A DNA stretch of 63,766 bases from Deltaproteobacteria bacterium (GTDB lineage: Bacteria; Myxococcota_A; Polyangia; DRWM01; JAAZOP01), in contig JACRCZ010000041.1 of assembly GCA_016218765.1 (NCBI GenBank), forward strand, positions 1-63,766, in the 5' to 3' direction. The translations under genes were made by a program, and so were the position numbers. Positions 47,447-57,600 of this stretch are shown here, one piece after another. Within the stretch, counting starts at the first letter, position 1. Each line of letters starts with the position of its first letter. A model generated the notes under the pieces. The model did no database searches and was not told where the DNA came from. It worked only from the letters and a program-made list of their open reading frames with translations.

Positions 47447-49455
47447 ATGGGCAGAATGCCGCTCGTCATGGGACCCGGCCCCCGCTTCGCCGTCGCCGCG
47501 CTCGCCACCCTGGCGCTCGGCTGCGGGCGGACCGCGGGCGAGCACGAGCGCCGAGCAGACGGCCCGACTCCTTCCGGGGCGGCCCGGACCACCGCTCGAC
47601 AGGGTACGGCGACGGAGGAAGCCGAGGACCGAAGCGCGGTCGATGGCGGAACCGCGCACGACGCGAAGGACGCGGGTAGCGACAGCGAGCCCCGGCCGCA
47701 GGCTCCGGCCCGCGGCTCGGAGGCGGACGGCGACTCCGGATCCGAAAACCGAAAACCGAAAACCGAAAACCTCCGCGCCGTCATCGGCGCGGACGGCTTC
47801 ATGATCTGCGGAGAGCCTCCCGAGGGCATGAGCTGCATCCCCGGCGGCCCGTTCGTCCGCGGCAGCGACGACGGGAACCCGGACGAACGGCCGCGCGGCG
47901 AAGTCACGGTCTCGACGTTCCACATCGATCGGCACGAGGTCACCAACGCCGAATTCGGCGAGTGCATGGCCGCGGGCGTCTGCGAGCTGGCGCACCACTA
48001 CGCGGGGTTCCACGCCGGCGACCAGCCCGTCGTCGCCATCGACTGGCTCAACGCGGCCGCCTACTGCGCCTGGGTCGGCAAGCGCCTGCCCACGGAGGCG
48101 GAGTGGGAAAAGGCCGCGCGGGGGGCCGACGGCCGGACCCACCCGTGGGGCGAGGAGCCGCCGACCTGCGAACGCACCCACCATGCCGATTGCGAGCCGC
48201 GGGCGTCCAAGCCCGTCGGCTCGTTCGCTCCTGGCCCGTGGGGTCTTCTCGACATGGCGGGCAACGCCTACGAGTTCGTCCAGGACTGGTACTCGGCGTG
48301 CTACCGCGGCTGTCCGGACGAGTGCGGCGACGAGTGTTTCGGCACCGACCCCAAGGGCCCGTGCGGCGGCGCGGCGCGATGCCCGGGCCACGATCGCCGC
48401 GTACTGCGCGGCGGCTCGTGGTTCTGGGAACCGGATCAGGTCCGGACCTCGAGCCGCCGGGGCATGCGCCCCGACTCCCGGGGCCACCGCCTGGGCTTCC
48501 GCTGCGCCGTCGACGCGCCGCCGCCCGGCCCGGTCGGCCCGCCGGCGCCGTCGGCCGACGGCATCGCCCCGCTCACGGCGGCCGAGCGCGCGGTGTTCGA
48601 AGGCGTGGAGGAGGAGATCCTCCGCGCCCGGCCCGTCGATGTCCGCCACTGGACGAGCTCGAACGAGTCGGACCACGCGCTGTGGTTCCCGACCGTCGCC
48701 GGTCTGGGCGGCGGGTACCTCGGCGTCGGCTCGGACCCGAACTTCACCCTGTTCGCCGCGGCGCGCTCCTCCTTCGTCTGGCTCATGGACTACGACACGG
48801 TCGTGCTCCAGGCCAACCGCATCTACCGCGCGCTGATCCTGGCCTCCGCCTCCCCGCAGGAGTTCCTCCTGCGCTGGGATTCCTTCGAGCGCAAGGTCAC
48901 GGAGGCGGTCGTGGCGGAGGCGGAAGCCGGCGCGGAGGATCTGCCGGAGCTGCTGGTACAGCTGGACGACAACTTCGAGGAGGCGGGCAACTACTTCCGC
49001 AAGGTGGCGGAGCGGACCGAGGCCGGGGCGCCGGGCTCGTGGCTGGCCGACCCGGTGCTGTACCGCGTCGTGCGGCGGCTGTTCCAGGAGCGCCGCGTGC
49101 GAATCGTCGGCGGCGACCTGACGCGCGAGCTGCCGGGCCGCATTGCCGCGGCGCACGCGGCGCTGGGCGTGCCGCTGCGCGTGGTGTACCTGTCCAACGC
49201 CGAGCAGTACTTCGCGTACGGCGACACGTTTCGCGCGGCCATTTGGGCGATGCCATTCGACGAGCGTTCGGTGATCCTGCGCACGGTCAGCCGCTGGCTG
49301 CCCGATCGGTCGCGCCACGTGTGGCACTACCAGGTCGAGCCGGCGGGGCATTTCGTCGAGGTGCTGCGTGGCGGCGTGGAGCGTTTTTCGGATATGGAGG
49401 AGCGGGCGACGTACGTCCCGACCGGGGGATTGTCGTGGCTGGGGGAGGAGGAGCG

Positions 49456-49459
<4 letters not shown>
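47447..49459 (+). CDS. Formylglycine-generating-enzyme-like lipoprotein with an extra C-terminal domain
   Basis: The 670-residue product has a lipoprotein-type signal (MGPGPRFAVAALATLALGC from the internal ATG at 47468), a low-complexity linker, then a formylglycine-generating-enzyme/sulfatase-modifying-factor domain (about 125-355; FHIDRHEVTNAEFGECM, WVGKRLPTEAEWEKAARGADGRTHPWG, LLDMAGNAYEFVQDWY, RRVLRGGSWFWEPDQVRTSSRRGM). A C-terminal domain of about 300 residues follows (DVRHWTSSNESDHALWFPTVAGLGGGYLGVGSD; VVYLSNAEQYFAYGDTFR; WHYQVEPAGHF), similar to uncharacterised secreted domains. The linker includes ENRKPKTEN, encoded by CCGAAAA repeats. The stop overlaps the terC start by 4 bases. Confidence 0.88.
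47742..47771 (+). repeat. Period-7 repeat CCGAAAA x4 inside the sulfatase-modifying-factor-like gene
   Basis: Four exact CCGAAAA units, ending with CC, encode the ENRKPKTEN linker piece. It is in frame. Confidence 0.9.
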
Positions 49460-50235
<776 letters not shown>

Positions 50236-50297
50236 CACGCGGGCGCACTCGCGCCGCGAGGGCCGCCAGGCGGGCCTTGCGGCGCTACGTGACGCCC

Positions 50298-52325
50298 CTA
50301 CTCTCGGGTGGGGTCGTTGTCCTGGACGACGCGGTAGCGCGCGTTGGCGGGGACCGTGAAGGTCTGCGTCGTGAGCGCGGCGTCGGGCCAGCGGATCGTG
50401 ACCTCGGCCTCGCAGGCGGCGCCGAGGCCGAAGTGCAGGGCGAGGTCGCGCTGCAGGCCGCCCTGGCCGTGCCCGCCGTCGACGTCCTGGCGCTGCGTCT
50501 CCCCGCCCGCCGCGACCTCGACCCGCGCCCCGATCGCCGCCCGGTTCGTCCCCGGCCCGCCCTCCAGGCGGAGCTGGAGCCAGTTCGAGCCTTCGCCCAG
50601 GAGGTTCTCGAACAGGTGCACCTGCGAGTCCTCCTGGCACTCCTCGGGCGCGATGTCGCAGCGCATCCGCGAGTGGCCGACCAGGATGTCCAGGTCGCCG
50701 TCGCGGTCGAAGTCGGCCACGGCGTTGCCCTGGGCGCGGTAGTGCCGGAAGTAGTCGTCGGTTTCGACCCGGAGGAACTCCAGCGGGGCCTCCTGGTGGA
50801 AGAGGAGGGCGTAGTTGTCGGGGTAGTCGGAGGCGCCGATGTACACGTCGAGCTTCCCGTCGTTGTCGAAGTCGAACACGGCGCCGGTCATGTCGCCGTC
50901 GTTCCAGTTCTCGTCGGCGTGCACGCGCAGGAGGCCCGTCACGTCGTTGCCGGGCCGTTCGAAGACGACGTCGGGGTCGCCGGTGTTGACCATCAGCTCC
51001 GCCGGGTCGGAGCTGGACCCGACGTCGAAGTGGACGATCTCGTGGGTCAGGAGGTCGAGGTCGCCGTCGTTGTCGATGTCGGCGCATACCGTCGTTCCGG
51101 AATTCCCGCCCATGCGCCAGGGCTCGCGGTCGCTGGCGTGGTCCCAGCGGTACATGCCGCCGAAGCCGGCGAAGAGCGCCGAGCACATCGCGGCTCCCGG
51201 GTCCTCCGTCACGGTGTCGCACTCGGCTTCGGTCGGGTTGTCGCGGCAGTAGCATTGCGCGTTGAGGTTCGTGCGCCAGTCCTGCCGGTGGTCGTAGGCG
51301 TAGCCCGACGACACCGACGCGTTGACGTACTCGACCAGGCCGTCGGCCAGGGTCCCGCGCCAGAGGTGGTTCGGCGCCCGGCCGTAGGACGAGGCGAGCA
51401 GCTCGGGGATGCCGTCGTCGTTCAAGTCGCAGGCCGCGGCGGCCCAGCCCCAGGAGTGCCCGCGCGCCTCGTTGAGCGCCTCGGTCGCGCCCAGCGTCCA
51501 CGCCTGGGTGAACAGGCCGCGGTCGTAGGTGACGTCGGTGAAGCCGCCCGTGCCGTCGCCCAGGAGCAGGCGATCCTGGAGGGGCTGGCCCGAGCTGTTC
51601 TGGTGCATGACGACCCACAGGTCGAGGTTCCCGTCGCGGTCGACATCGACGAAGGTGTTGCCCAGGGGTGCGCTGGCGAGGCGCGGGAAGCGCGCTTCGC
51701 TGGCTTCGGGTCCCAGGGAGAAGGTCCCGTCGCCGTCGTTGAGCATCAGCTCGCTGGTTTCGACCGCGGGATCGGTGGTCAGCCGTCCGTTGCCGATGAA
51801 CACGTCCAGGTCGCCGTCGTTGTCGACGTCGCCGGTGGAGAAGACGGCGCCGGGCCGGCCCAGGCCGGGGTCGGGATCGGCGCGGCCGTGCAGGAGGCCG
51901 GAAGCTTCCGTTGCGTCCTCGAAGGAGCCCGCGCCGGTGTTGCGCAGGACCCAGCGGTGGCGGATGCCGCCGGGCGTGAAGTCGTCGGCCTCGCCGCTCT
52001 GGCGCGCGAAGACGTCGGCCCAGCCGTCGCCATCGATGTCGCCGACGGCGAGCACGACGGCCTGCACGCCGTCCAGGCCCCACTCGGCGGTGACGTCGCG
52101 GAAGGCAGGCGTCCCCGGGGCCCAGGCGGAGCCGGGATGGCAGACGGGGGGAGCGTCGTCCGCGGCGTCGCCGTCTTCGGACGCGTCCCCCTCCGGGGTG
52201 GTTTCGCCGTCGCCCCCGCGGTCCTCCGCGACGACGTCCGCGTCGGGGTTTCCGCCGCCGTCGCCGTCGCAGGCGGGCCAGGAGCAGAGCGGGAGGAGCA
52301 CCAGGCTTCCGAGCCGTCGTGTCAT
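50298..52325 (-). CDS. FG-GAP/UnbV lipoprotein
   Basis: The 675-residue protein has a lipoprotein signal (MTRRLGSLVLLPLCSWPAC), an Asp-rich linker, then FG-GAP-like blades with calcium-binding DxDxDGxxD motifs (VGDIDGDGWADVFARQ, TGDVDNDGDLDVFIGN, FVDVDRDGNLDLWVV, CDLNDDGIPELLASS, CADIDNDGDLDLLTH, FDFDNDGKLDVYIGA, VADFDRDGDLDILVG), making a beta-propeller. The C-terminal UnbV/ASPIC domain has NWLQLRLEGGPGTNRAAIGARVEV and TIRWPDA. It should be an adhesive or binding surface protein. It is convergent with terC. Confidence 0.93.
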   Translation of the reverse strand: MTRRLGSLVLLPLCSWPACDGDGGGNPDADVVAEDRGGDGETTPEGDASEDGDAADDAPPVCHPGSAWAPGTPAFRDVTAEWGLDGVQAVVLAVGDIDGDGWADVFARQSGEADDFTPGGIRHRWVLRNTGAGSFEDATEASGLLHGRADPDPGLGRPGAVFSTGDVDNDGDLDVFIGNGRLTTDPAVETSELMLNDGDGTFSLGPEASEARFPRLASAPLGNTFVDVDRDGNLDLWVVMHQNSSGQPLQDRLLLGDGTGGFTDVTYDRGLFTQAWTLGATEALNEARGHSWGWAAAACDLNDDGIPELLASSYGRAPNHLWRGTLADGLVEYVNASVSSGYAYDHRQDWRTNLNAQCYCRDNPTEAECDTVTEDPGAAMCSALFAGFGGMYRWDHASDREPWRMGGNSGTTVCADIDNDGDLDLLTHEIVHFDVGSSSDPAELMVNTGDPDVVFERPGNDVTGLLRVHADENWNDGDMTGAVFDFDNDGKLDVYIGASDYPDNYALLFHQEAPLEFLRVETDDYFRHYRAQGNAVADFDRDGDLDILVGHSRMRCDIAPEECQEDSQVHLFENLLGEGSNWLQLRLEGGPGTNRAAIGARVEVAAGGETQRQDVDGGHGQGGLQRDLALHFGLGAACEAEVTIRWPDAALTTQTFTVPANARYRVVQDNDPTRE

Positions 52326-52425
52326 GCGCGTCGTGATAGCGCGCCGCGGTTCGGCCCGCAACCGCAGGTGCGGCTCCCGGCCGCGATGTGCTAGCGTGGC
52401 GCCGCGAGCGGAGAGGGGAGACGCC

Positions 52426-55400
52426 ATGGCCAGGAACGAGACGTCCCGGGGCACGCAGCGCACGGGAGGGACGCGCGCCGGGGGGCGCCGCGCGGCGGTC
52501 GCGGCCGCCGCAGGCGCGGGTGCGCGTCGGGGGAAGAGCGCCGGGACCGTGCGGAGCGGCAAGGTCTCGCCGGCGGCCGGGCCCTCCACGCCGGCGGCGC
52601 CGGCGCCGGGGCCGGTGGCGGTGGTGGGCGTGGCGGCGTCGGCCGGGGGTCTCTTCGCGGCGCGCCGGTTGTTCGCGGCCGTGCCGGCCGGGAGCGGGCT
52701 CGCGTTCGTGCTGGTGCAGCACCAGGATCCGTCGCGGCCGAGTCTCATCGTGGAGCTGCTCGAGGCGAGCACGTCGCTGGCGGTGGTCCCGGCGGTGGAC
52801 GGCGCGTGCCTGGAGCCGGATCGGATCCACGTCACGCCGCCGGGCGCGACGGCCACGGTGCGCGACGGGAGGCTGGCGCTCGAGTCGCTGCCGCCGGGCC
52901 AGGCGGCGGTGCGGGTGGCGGACCGGTTCCTGGAGTCGCTGGCCGCGGATTTCGGGCCGCGCGCGGTGGCGGTGATCCTGTCGGGCGCGGGGCGGGACGG
53001 CACGGACGGGGCGGCCGCGGTCAAGCGGCGGGGCGGTCTGGTGCTGGCGCAGGAGCCGCGGACGGCGGAGTGCGACGCGATGTCGCGCAGCGTGATCGCG
53101 GCGGGCGCGGCGGACCAGGTGTTGCCGCCGGAGCGGATGGCGGAGGCGATCCTGCGTCACGCGCGCTGTGCGCCGGCGGCGCCGGCGGCGCCGTGCGAGG
53201 CGGACGAGGTGGAGCAGGTGATCGCGCTGTTGCGCGAGCGGGCGCACCGGGACTTCCAGCACTACAAGCGCGACACGCTGCGGCGCCGGATCCGGCGTCG
53301 TGCGGGCGCGCGGCGCGTGGGTCGCCTGGCGGACTACGTCGCGCTCCTGCGCGGCGACGAGCAGGAGCTGCGGGAGCTGTCGCGGGACATGCTGGTCACG
53401 GTGACGGCGTTCTTCCGCGAGCCCGAGGCGTTCCGGGCGCTGGAGCGGAGCGTGCTGGTGCCGTTGCTGGCGGAGAGCGGGTCGCCGCAGCCGCTGCGCG
53501 TGTGGGTCCCGGGGTGTTCGACGGGCGAGGAGGTCTATTCGATCGCCATCGTGGCGACGGAGGCGATGGAGCGGGCGGGGCTGCGGCGTCCGATGCAGAT
53601 CTTCGGGACGGACATGAGCGACGACGCGCTGGCCAAGGCGCGCGCAGGGGTCTACGGGCGGGACATCGAGGGGGAGGTGGGGGCGGAGCGGCTGCAGCGG
53701 TTCTTCCAGCGCCACACGGGCGGGTACCAGGTGGTGCGGTCGCTGCGCGACCTGGCGACGTTCGCGCCGCAGAACCTGATCGGCGACCCGCCGTTCTCGC
53801 GCCTCGACCTCGTCAGCTGCCGCAACCTGCTAATCTACCTCGAGCCGTCGATCCAGGGCAGCGTGACGGCGCTGTTCCATTTCGCGCTGCGCCCGGGCGG
53901 TTTCCTGTTCCTGGGGCCGTCGGAGACGACGGGCCCGCACCAGGACCTGTTCGAGCCGATCTCCAAGCGCTGGCGGATCTACCGCCGTCTCGAGGGGCGC
54001 AAGGCCGCGCCGGTCTTCCCGCTCGAACGCGCGGCGTACGAGCCGCCGGCGGCGGGGGCGGCGGCTCCGGGCGGGCCGCCCGCGCCGGGCGGCGCGTGGG
54101 ACCTGGTGCAGCCGCGGCTGCTCGAGCACCTCGGCGCCGCGGCGGTCATCGTCGACCGCGCCCACCGCATCCACCATCTGGCGGGTCGCACCGATCGCTA
54201 CCTGGCGGTCCCTTCGGGCGAGCCGCAGTTCGATCTCCTGAGCCTGGCGCGGCCCGGCTTCCAGCCGCGCCTGAGGGCGGCGCTGCGCCGCGCGTTGGCC
54301 GAGGGTCGGGCGGTGCAGACGGGGCCCGTCACCGTGGTCCGCAACGGATCGAAGCTGCGCGCGCGCGCCACGGTGATCCCGCTGCCGGGGTCCGGCGGCG
54401 AGCCGCGGACGGCGGTGGTGTTGTTCGAGGACGTCCCGCGCGCGCGGGACGAGGCGCCGACCGAGGTCGTGCCGGTGTCGGAGAGCGAGCTGGTCACGGG
54501 GCTGGAGCGGGAGCTGAAGGAGACGCGCGACGAGCTGCAGACGACGATCGAGGAGATGAAGGCGGCGCACGAGGAGGCGCTCTCGACGAACGAGGAGCTG
54601 CAGTCGAGCAACGAGGAGCTGGAGACGTCGAAGGAGGAGCTGCAGTCGCTCAACGAGGAGCTGGCGACGGTGAACAACCAGCTCCAGGAGAAGCTGGACG
54701 AGCTGGAGGCGGCGAACACGGACACCGCGAACCTGCTCCAGAGCTCCGACACGCCGACGTTCTTCCTGGACGCCGAGCTGCGCATCCGGCGTTTCACGGC
54801 CGCGGCGCAGCGGGTGCTGCGCCTTCTTCCGGGGGATCTGGGCCGCCCGCTCTCGGACCTCACCTGGCGTTTCCGCGACGACGAGCTGCTGGCGGACGCG
54901 GCCGCGGTCCTGGGCGACGCGGGGCCGCGGGAGCGGGAGGTCGCCGGGGAGGAGGGCCGCGGGTTCCTGCGGCGCATCCTGCCGTACCGGGCGCCGGGCG
55001 GCGAGGTCACGGGCGTGGTGGTGACGTTGTCGGACGTGACGCGGTTGATCGAGGCCGAGGCGCGGTGGCGCCGGGTGGCGAGCGCGTTGCAGGAGAGCGA
55101 GCGGTTCGTCCACGCGGTGCTGGAGAACGCGCCGGTGGGGGTGCAGGTGTTCCGGGCCGACGGCACGTTCGACCGGATGAACGCGGCGCAGCAGCGTCTG
55201 CCGCCGCTGCCGCAGGACCCGGCGCGTCCGCCGCTCAACGTGCGGACCGATCCGGCGCTCGGGGCGACCGAGCTGGGGGCGGCGTTCCGCGCGGCGTACC
55301 AGGGGGCGGTGGTCGAGCTGCCGGAGCGGGTGTTGCCCGCGGCGAACGGCAACGGGGCCGCGGCGGTGGCGGTGGAGCAGCTCCTGTTCCCGATCCGGGA

Positions 55401-56673
55401 CGAGCAGGGGTCGGTGCGGGCGGTGGTCTCGTTCTGCCGCGACGTCAGCGAGCGGCGGATTGCGCGCGAGTGCGACGCGCAGCGGCTGGAGAGCCTGGGC
55501 GTCCTGGCGGGCGGGGTCGCGCACGACTTCAACAACCTGCTCGTCGTGCTGCTCGGCCACCTCACGCTCGCCGCGGACGAGCTGCCGGTGCGCCATGCGG
55601 CGCGCCGGCATCTGGACACGGCGCTCGAGGCCGTCGATCGCGCCGCGGATCTCACGCGGCAGATGCTGGCCTATTCGGGTCGCGGGACGTTCGCGGTGCG
55701 GCCGGTCGATCTGAACGCGGTGGTTGTCGACAGCCTGCCGCTCTTGCGGGCGGCGTTGTCCAAGCGCATCCGCCTGCACCGGCGGCTGGCGAGCGGACTG
55801 CGGGCGATCGAGGCGGACGTCGGGCAGATCCGGCAGGTGGTGGTGAACCTGGTGGGCAACGCGGCGGAGGCGACGGGGGAGCGGGGCGGCGTGGTGGGGA
55901 TCGCGACGCACGAGGTGACGATCGGGCCGCGGGGGCGGGAGTACGTGTCTCCGTCGGGCGAGCCGTTGGGTGTGGGGCGGTACGTGGTGCTGGAGGTGAC
56001 GGACCGCGGCGAGGGGATGGACGCGGCGACGCGGGCGCGGATTTTCGAGCCGTTCTTCAGCACGAAGGCTGCCGGGCGGGGGTTGGGGCTGGCGGCGGTG
56101 CTGGGCATCGTGCGGGCGCACCGGGGTGCGATTGCGGTGGACAGTGCTGCGGGCAGGGGGACGAGGTTCCGGGTGGCGTTGCCGGCCGGGGCGGCGGGCG
56201 CGCGGCCGGCGCCGGTCGAGGTGCGTCGGGTGCGGGTTCCGGCGGCGTTGCCGGTGGCGACGGGTACGGTGCTGGTGATCGACGACGAGCCGCTGGTGCG
56301 GCAGGTTTCGGTGGGGATCCTGGAGCGCGGGGGGTTCCGGGCGTTGCAGGCGGGCGGGGGAGCGGAGGGGGTGGAGGTTTTCCGCCGGCGTGCGAAGGAG
56401 ATCGTGGCGGTGGTGCTCGACTTGTCGATGCCGGGAAAGACGCCCGGGGAGATCCTGGCGGCCCTGCGAGCGATCGACCCTCGCGTCCCGGTGCTCCTCA
56501 CTTCGGGCTACGCCGCTCCCTCCTACGACCCCACCCTCCGCGGCATCGCCGCCTTCATCCCCAAGCCCTCGACGCCCGAGGAGTACCTCGCGATCCTGCG
56601 CGGGGTGCTGGCGGGGAAGGGGCGGGGACCTCGGCTGCGAGATCGCTCGCCGGCTCGGCGAAAGGGGCGATGA
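52426..56673 (+). CDS. CheB-CheR-coiled coil-PAS-histidine kinase-receiver fusion
   Basis: The 1415-residue protein joins a CheB-type methylesterase (about 65-255; catalytic Ser72 in AASAGG, His99 in VQHQDPS, Asp191 in GAGRDGTDG), a CheR-type methyltransferase (about 270-525; MLVTVTAFFREPEAF, VWVPGCSTGEEVYSIAIV and NLLIYLEP), a long coiled coil (about 690-780), PAS-like regions, a kinase (His1033 in GGVAHDFNNLL; LVGNAAEATGE, FSTKAAGRGLGLAAVLG) and a receiver (Asp1332 in VVLDLSMPGK). The ATG at 52426 has GGGGAG just upstream. Such fusions respond to unknown cues and can modify chemoreceptors or themselves. The kinase is of the HATPase type common in hybrid proteins. It is a stand-alone gene. 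Confidence 0.94.
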   Translation: MARNETSRGTQRTGGTRAGGRRAAVAAAAGAGARRGKSAGTVRSGKVSPAAGPSTPAAPAPGPVAVVGVAASAGGLFAARRLFAAVPAGSGLAFVLVQHQDPSRPSLIVELLEASTSLAVVPAVDGACLEPDRIHVTPPGATATVRDGRLALESLPPGQAAVRVADRFLESLAADFGPRAVAVILSGAGRDGTDGAAAVKRRGGLVLAQEPRTAECDAMSRSVIAAGAADQVLPPERMAEAILRHARCAPAAPAAPCEADEVEQVIALLRERAHRDFQHYKRDTLRRRIRRRAGARRVGRLADYVALLRGDEQELRELSRDMLVTVTAFFREPEAFRALERSVLVPLLAESGSPQPLRVWVPGCSTGEEVYSIAIVATEAMERAGLRRPMQIFGTDMSDDALAKARAGVYGRDIEGEVGAERLQRFFQRHTGGYQVVRSLRDLATFAPQNLIGDPPFSRLDLVSCRNLLIYLEPSIQGSVTALFHFALRPGGFLFLGPSETTGPHQDLFEPISKRWRIYRRLEGRKAAPVFPLERAAYEPPAAGAAAPGGPPAPGGAWDLVQPRLLEHLGAAAVIVDRAHRIHHLAGRTDRYLAVPSGEPQFDLLSLARPGFQPRLRAALRRALAEGRAVQTGPVTVVRNGSKLRARATVIPLPGSGGEPRTAVVLFEDVPRARDEAPTEVVPVSESELVTGLERELKETRDELQTTIEEMKAAHEEALSTNEELQSSNEELETSKEELQSLNEELATVNNQLQEKLDELEAANTDTANLLQSSDTPTFFLDAELRIRRFTAAAQRVLRLLPGDLGRPLSDLTWRFRDDELLADAAAVLGDAGPREREVAGEEGRGFLRRILPYRAPGGEVTGVVVTLSDVTRLIEAEARWRRVASALQESERFVHAVLENAPVGVQVFRADGTFDRMNAAQQRLPPLPQDPARPPLNVRTDPALGATELGAAFRAAYQGAVVELPERVLPAANGNGAAAVAVEQLLFPIRDEQGSVRAVVSFCRDVSERRIARECDAQRLESLGVLAGGVAHDFNNLLVVLLGHLTLAADELPVRHAARRHLDTALEAVDRAADLTRQMLAYSGRGTFAVRPVDLNAVVVDSLPLLRAALSKRIRLHRRLASGLRAIEADVGQIRQVVVNLVGNAAEATGERGGVVGIATHEVTIGPRGREYVSPSGEPLGVGRYVVLEVTDRGEGMDAATRARIFEPFFSTKAAGRGLGLAAVLGIVRAHRGAIAVDSAAGRGTRFRVALPAGAAGARPAPVEVRRVRVPAALPVATGTVLVIDDEPLVRQVSVGILERGGFRALQAGGGAEGVEVFRRRAKEIVAVVLDLSMPGKTPGEILAALRAIDPRVPVLLTSGYAAPSYDPTLRGIAAFIPKPSTPEEYLAILRGVLAGKGRGPRLRDRSPARRKGR

Positions 56674-56709
56674 GGCGGGTCGTCTCGCGACGCGACCAGA
56701 GATCCGCCG

Positions 56710-57600
56710 TCACGGCAGGGCGTCGCGCAGCACGACGAGGGTCTCGTCCGAGACCAGCCGGCGGGCCGAGAGATCCGCGAGCGACTCGACGAAGGCCGCG
56801 CGGGTCCATCCGCGCGCTTCCCGCAGGCGGCGCGCGACGCGCGCGGCGCCGGCCGCGGCGATGAAACCGCCGTCCAGCAGAACGGCCGCAAGCTGGAACG
56901 CCTCACGGGCCGCACGAACGACCGGACGGTGCGCCTCGAACGCCGACGGATCACGGCCCCGCGTCAAGAGCACGCACGCGCTCTCCACCCGTGCCCGCCC
57001 CTGAGCCCGCCGCGCCAGCTCGACCAACGCCGGAGGATCCGCGACCCCGGCGCCGGCGAGCGCCTCGGGCAGCGCGTCCGGCGCCAGCTCGCCGGCCTGC
57101 ACCGCGGCCAGGCGCGCGAAGACCGACGCGTCCGATTCCCAGTCGTCACCGACCAGCACCAGCCGGGCACGCGGCGGCAGCACGGCGATCAGCGACCAAA
57201 GCGCCGTCAGCTTGTACTCCACCTGCGTGCGCAGCCTGCGGAACGCGCCGCGCAGCGCCAGCGCGAGCTGGTCCTTCATCACGAAGCCGTCGGGCTCCAC
57301 CCCGTCCAGGAGCATGCGGCGGCGAATCACGCCCTCGAGCTGCGGCGGGCTGGCGGAGACGAAGTACAGCGGGACGCTCGCCGGCCGCGGCCCCGGCCCG
57401 CGACGGCACTCGCGCAGGACCGCCACGACGCCCGGGATCGTCCGCTTGTCGATCGCCATCTCCAGCGGAATGCGCAGCATGCCGGCCAGGCTGGAGAGGT
57501 CGGTGTCGAGGTACGTCTGGTCGACGTCCCACACGTGCACGGGCCCGTCGTAGTCCGCCGGCAGCGGACGCTCGTCGACCAGTCGCAGCGGGTAGCTCAC
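56710..57600 (-). CDS. HAD-superfamily phosphatase (App1-like)
   Basis: The 296-residue protein has the HAD motifs HVWDVDQTYLDTDL (nucleophile Asp), YFVSASPPQLEGVI (Ser/Thr motif), LALRGAFRRLRTQVEYKLTAL (Lys motif), and LVLVGDDWESDASVF (acidic motif), arranged as in phosphatidate-phosphatase App1/DUF2183 relatives. The GTG at 57600 overlaps the stop of the acyltransferase gene, so they are coupled; together they could make and dephosphorylate phosphatidate, which fits lipid synthesis but is inference. The C-terminal roughly 100 residues are a helical extension. Confidence 0.85.
   Translation of the reverse strand: MSYPLRLVDERPLPADYDGPVHVWDVDQTYLDTDLSSLAGMLRIPLEMAIDKRTIPGVVAVLRECRRGPGPRPASVPLYFVSASPPQLEGVIRRRMLLDGVEPDGFVMKDQLALALRGAFRRLRTQVEYKLTALWSLIAVLPPRARLVLVGDDWESDASVFARLAAVQAGELAPDALPEALAGAGVADPPALVELARRAQGRARVESACVLLTRGRDPSAFEAHRPVVRAAREAFQLAAVLLDGGFIAAAGAARVARRLREARGWTRAAFVESLADLSARRLVSDETLVVLRDALP

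Noticed and set aside
50236..50297. Terminator between terC and the FG-GAP gene
   Set aside because: Several short GC stems exist but none has a clear loop plus T-run.
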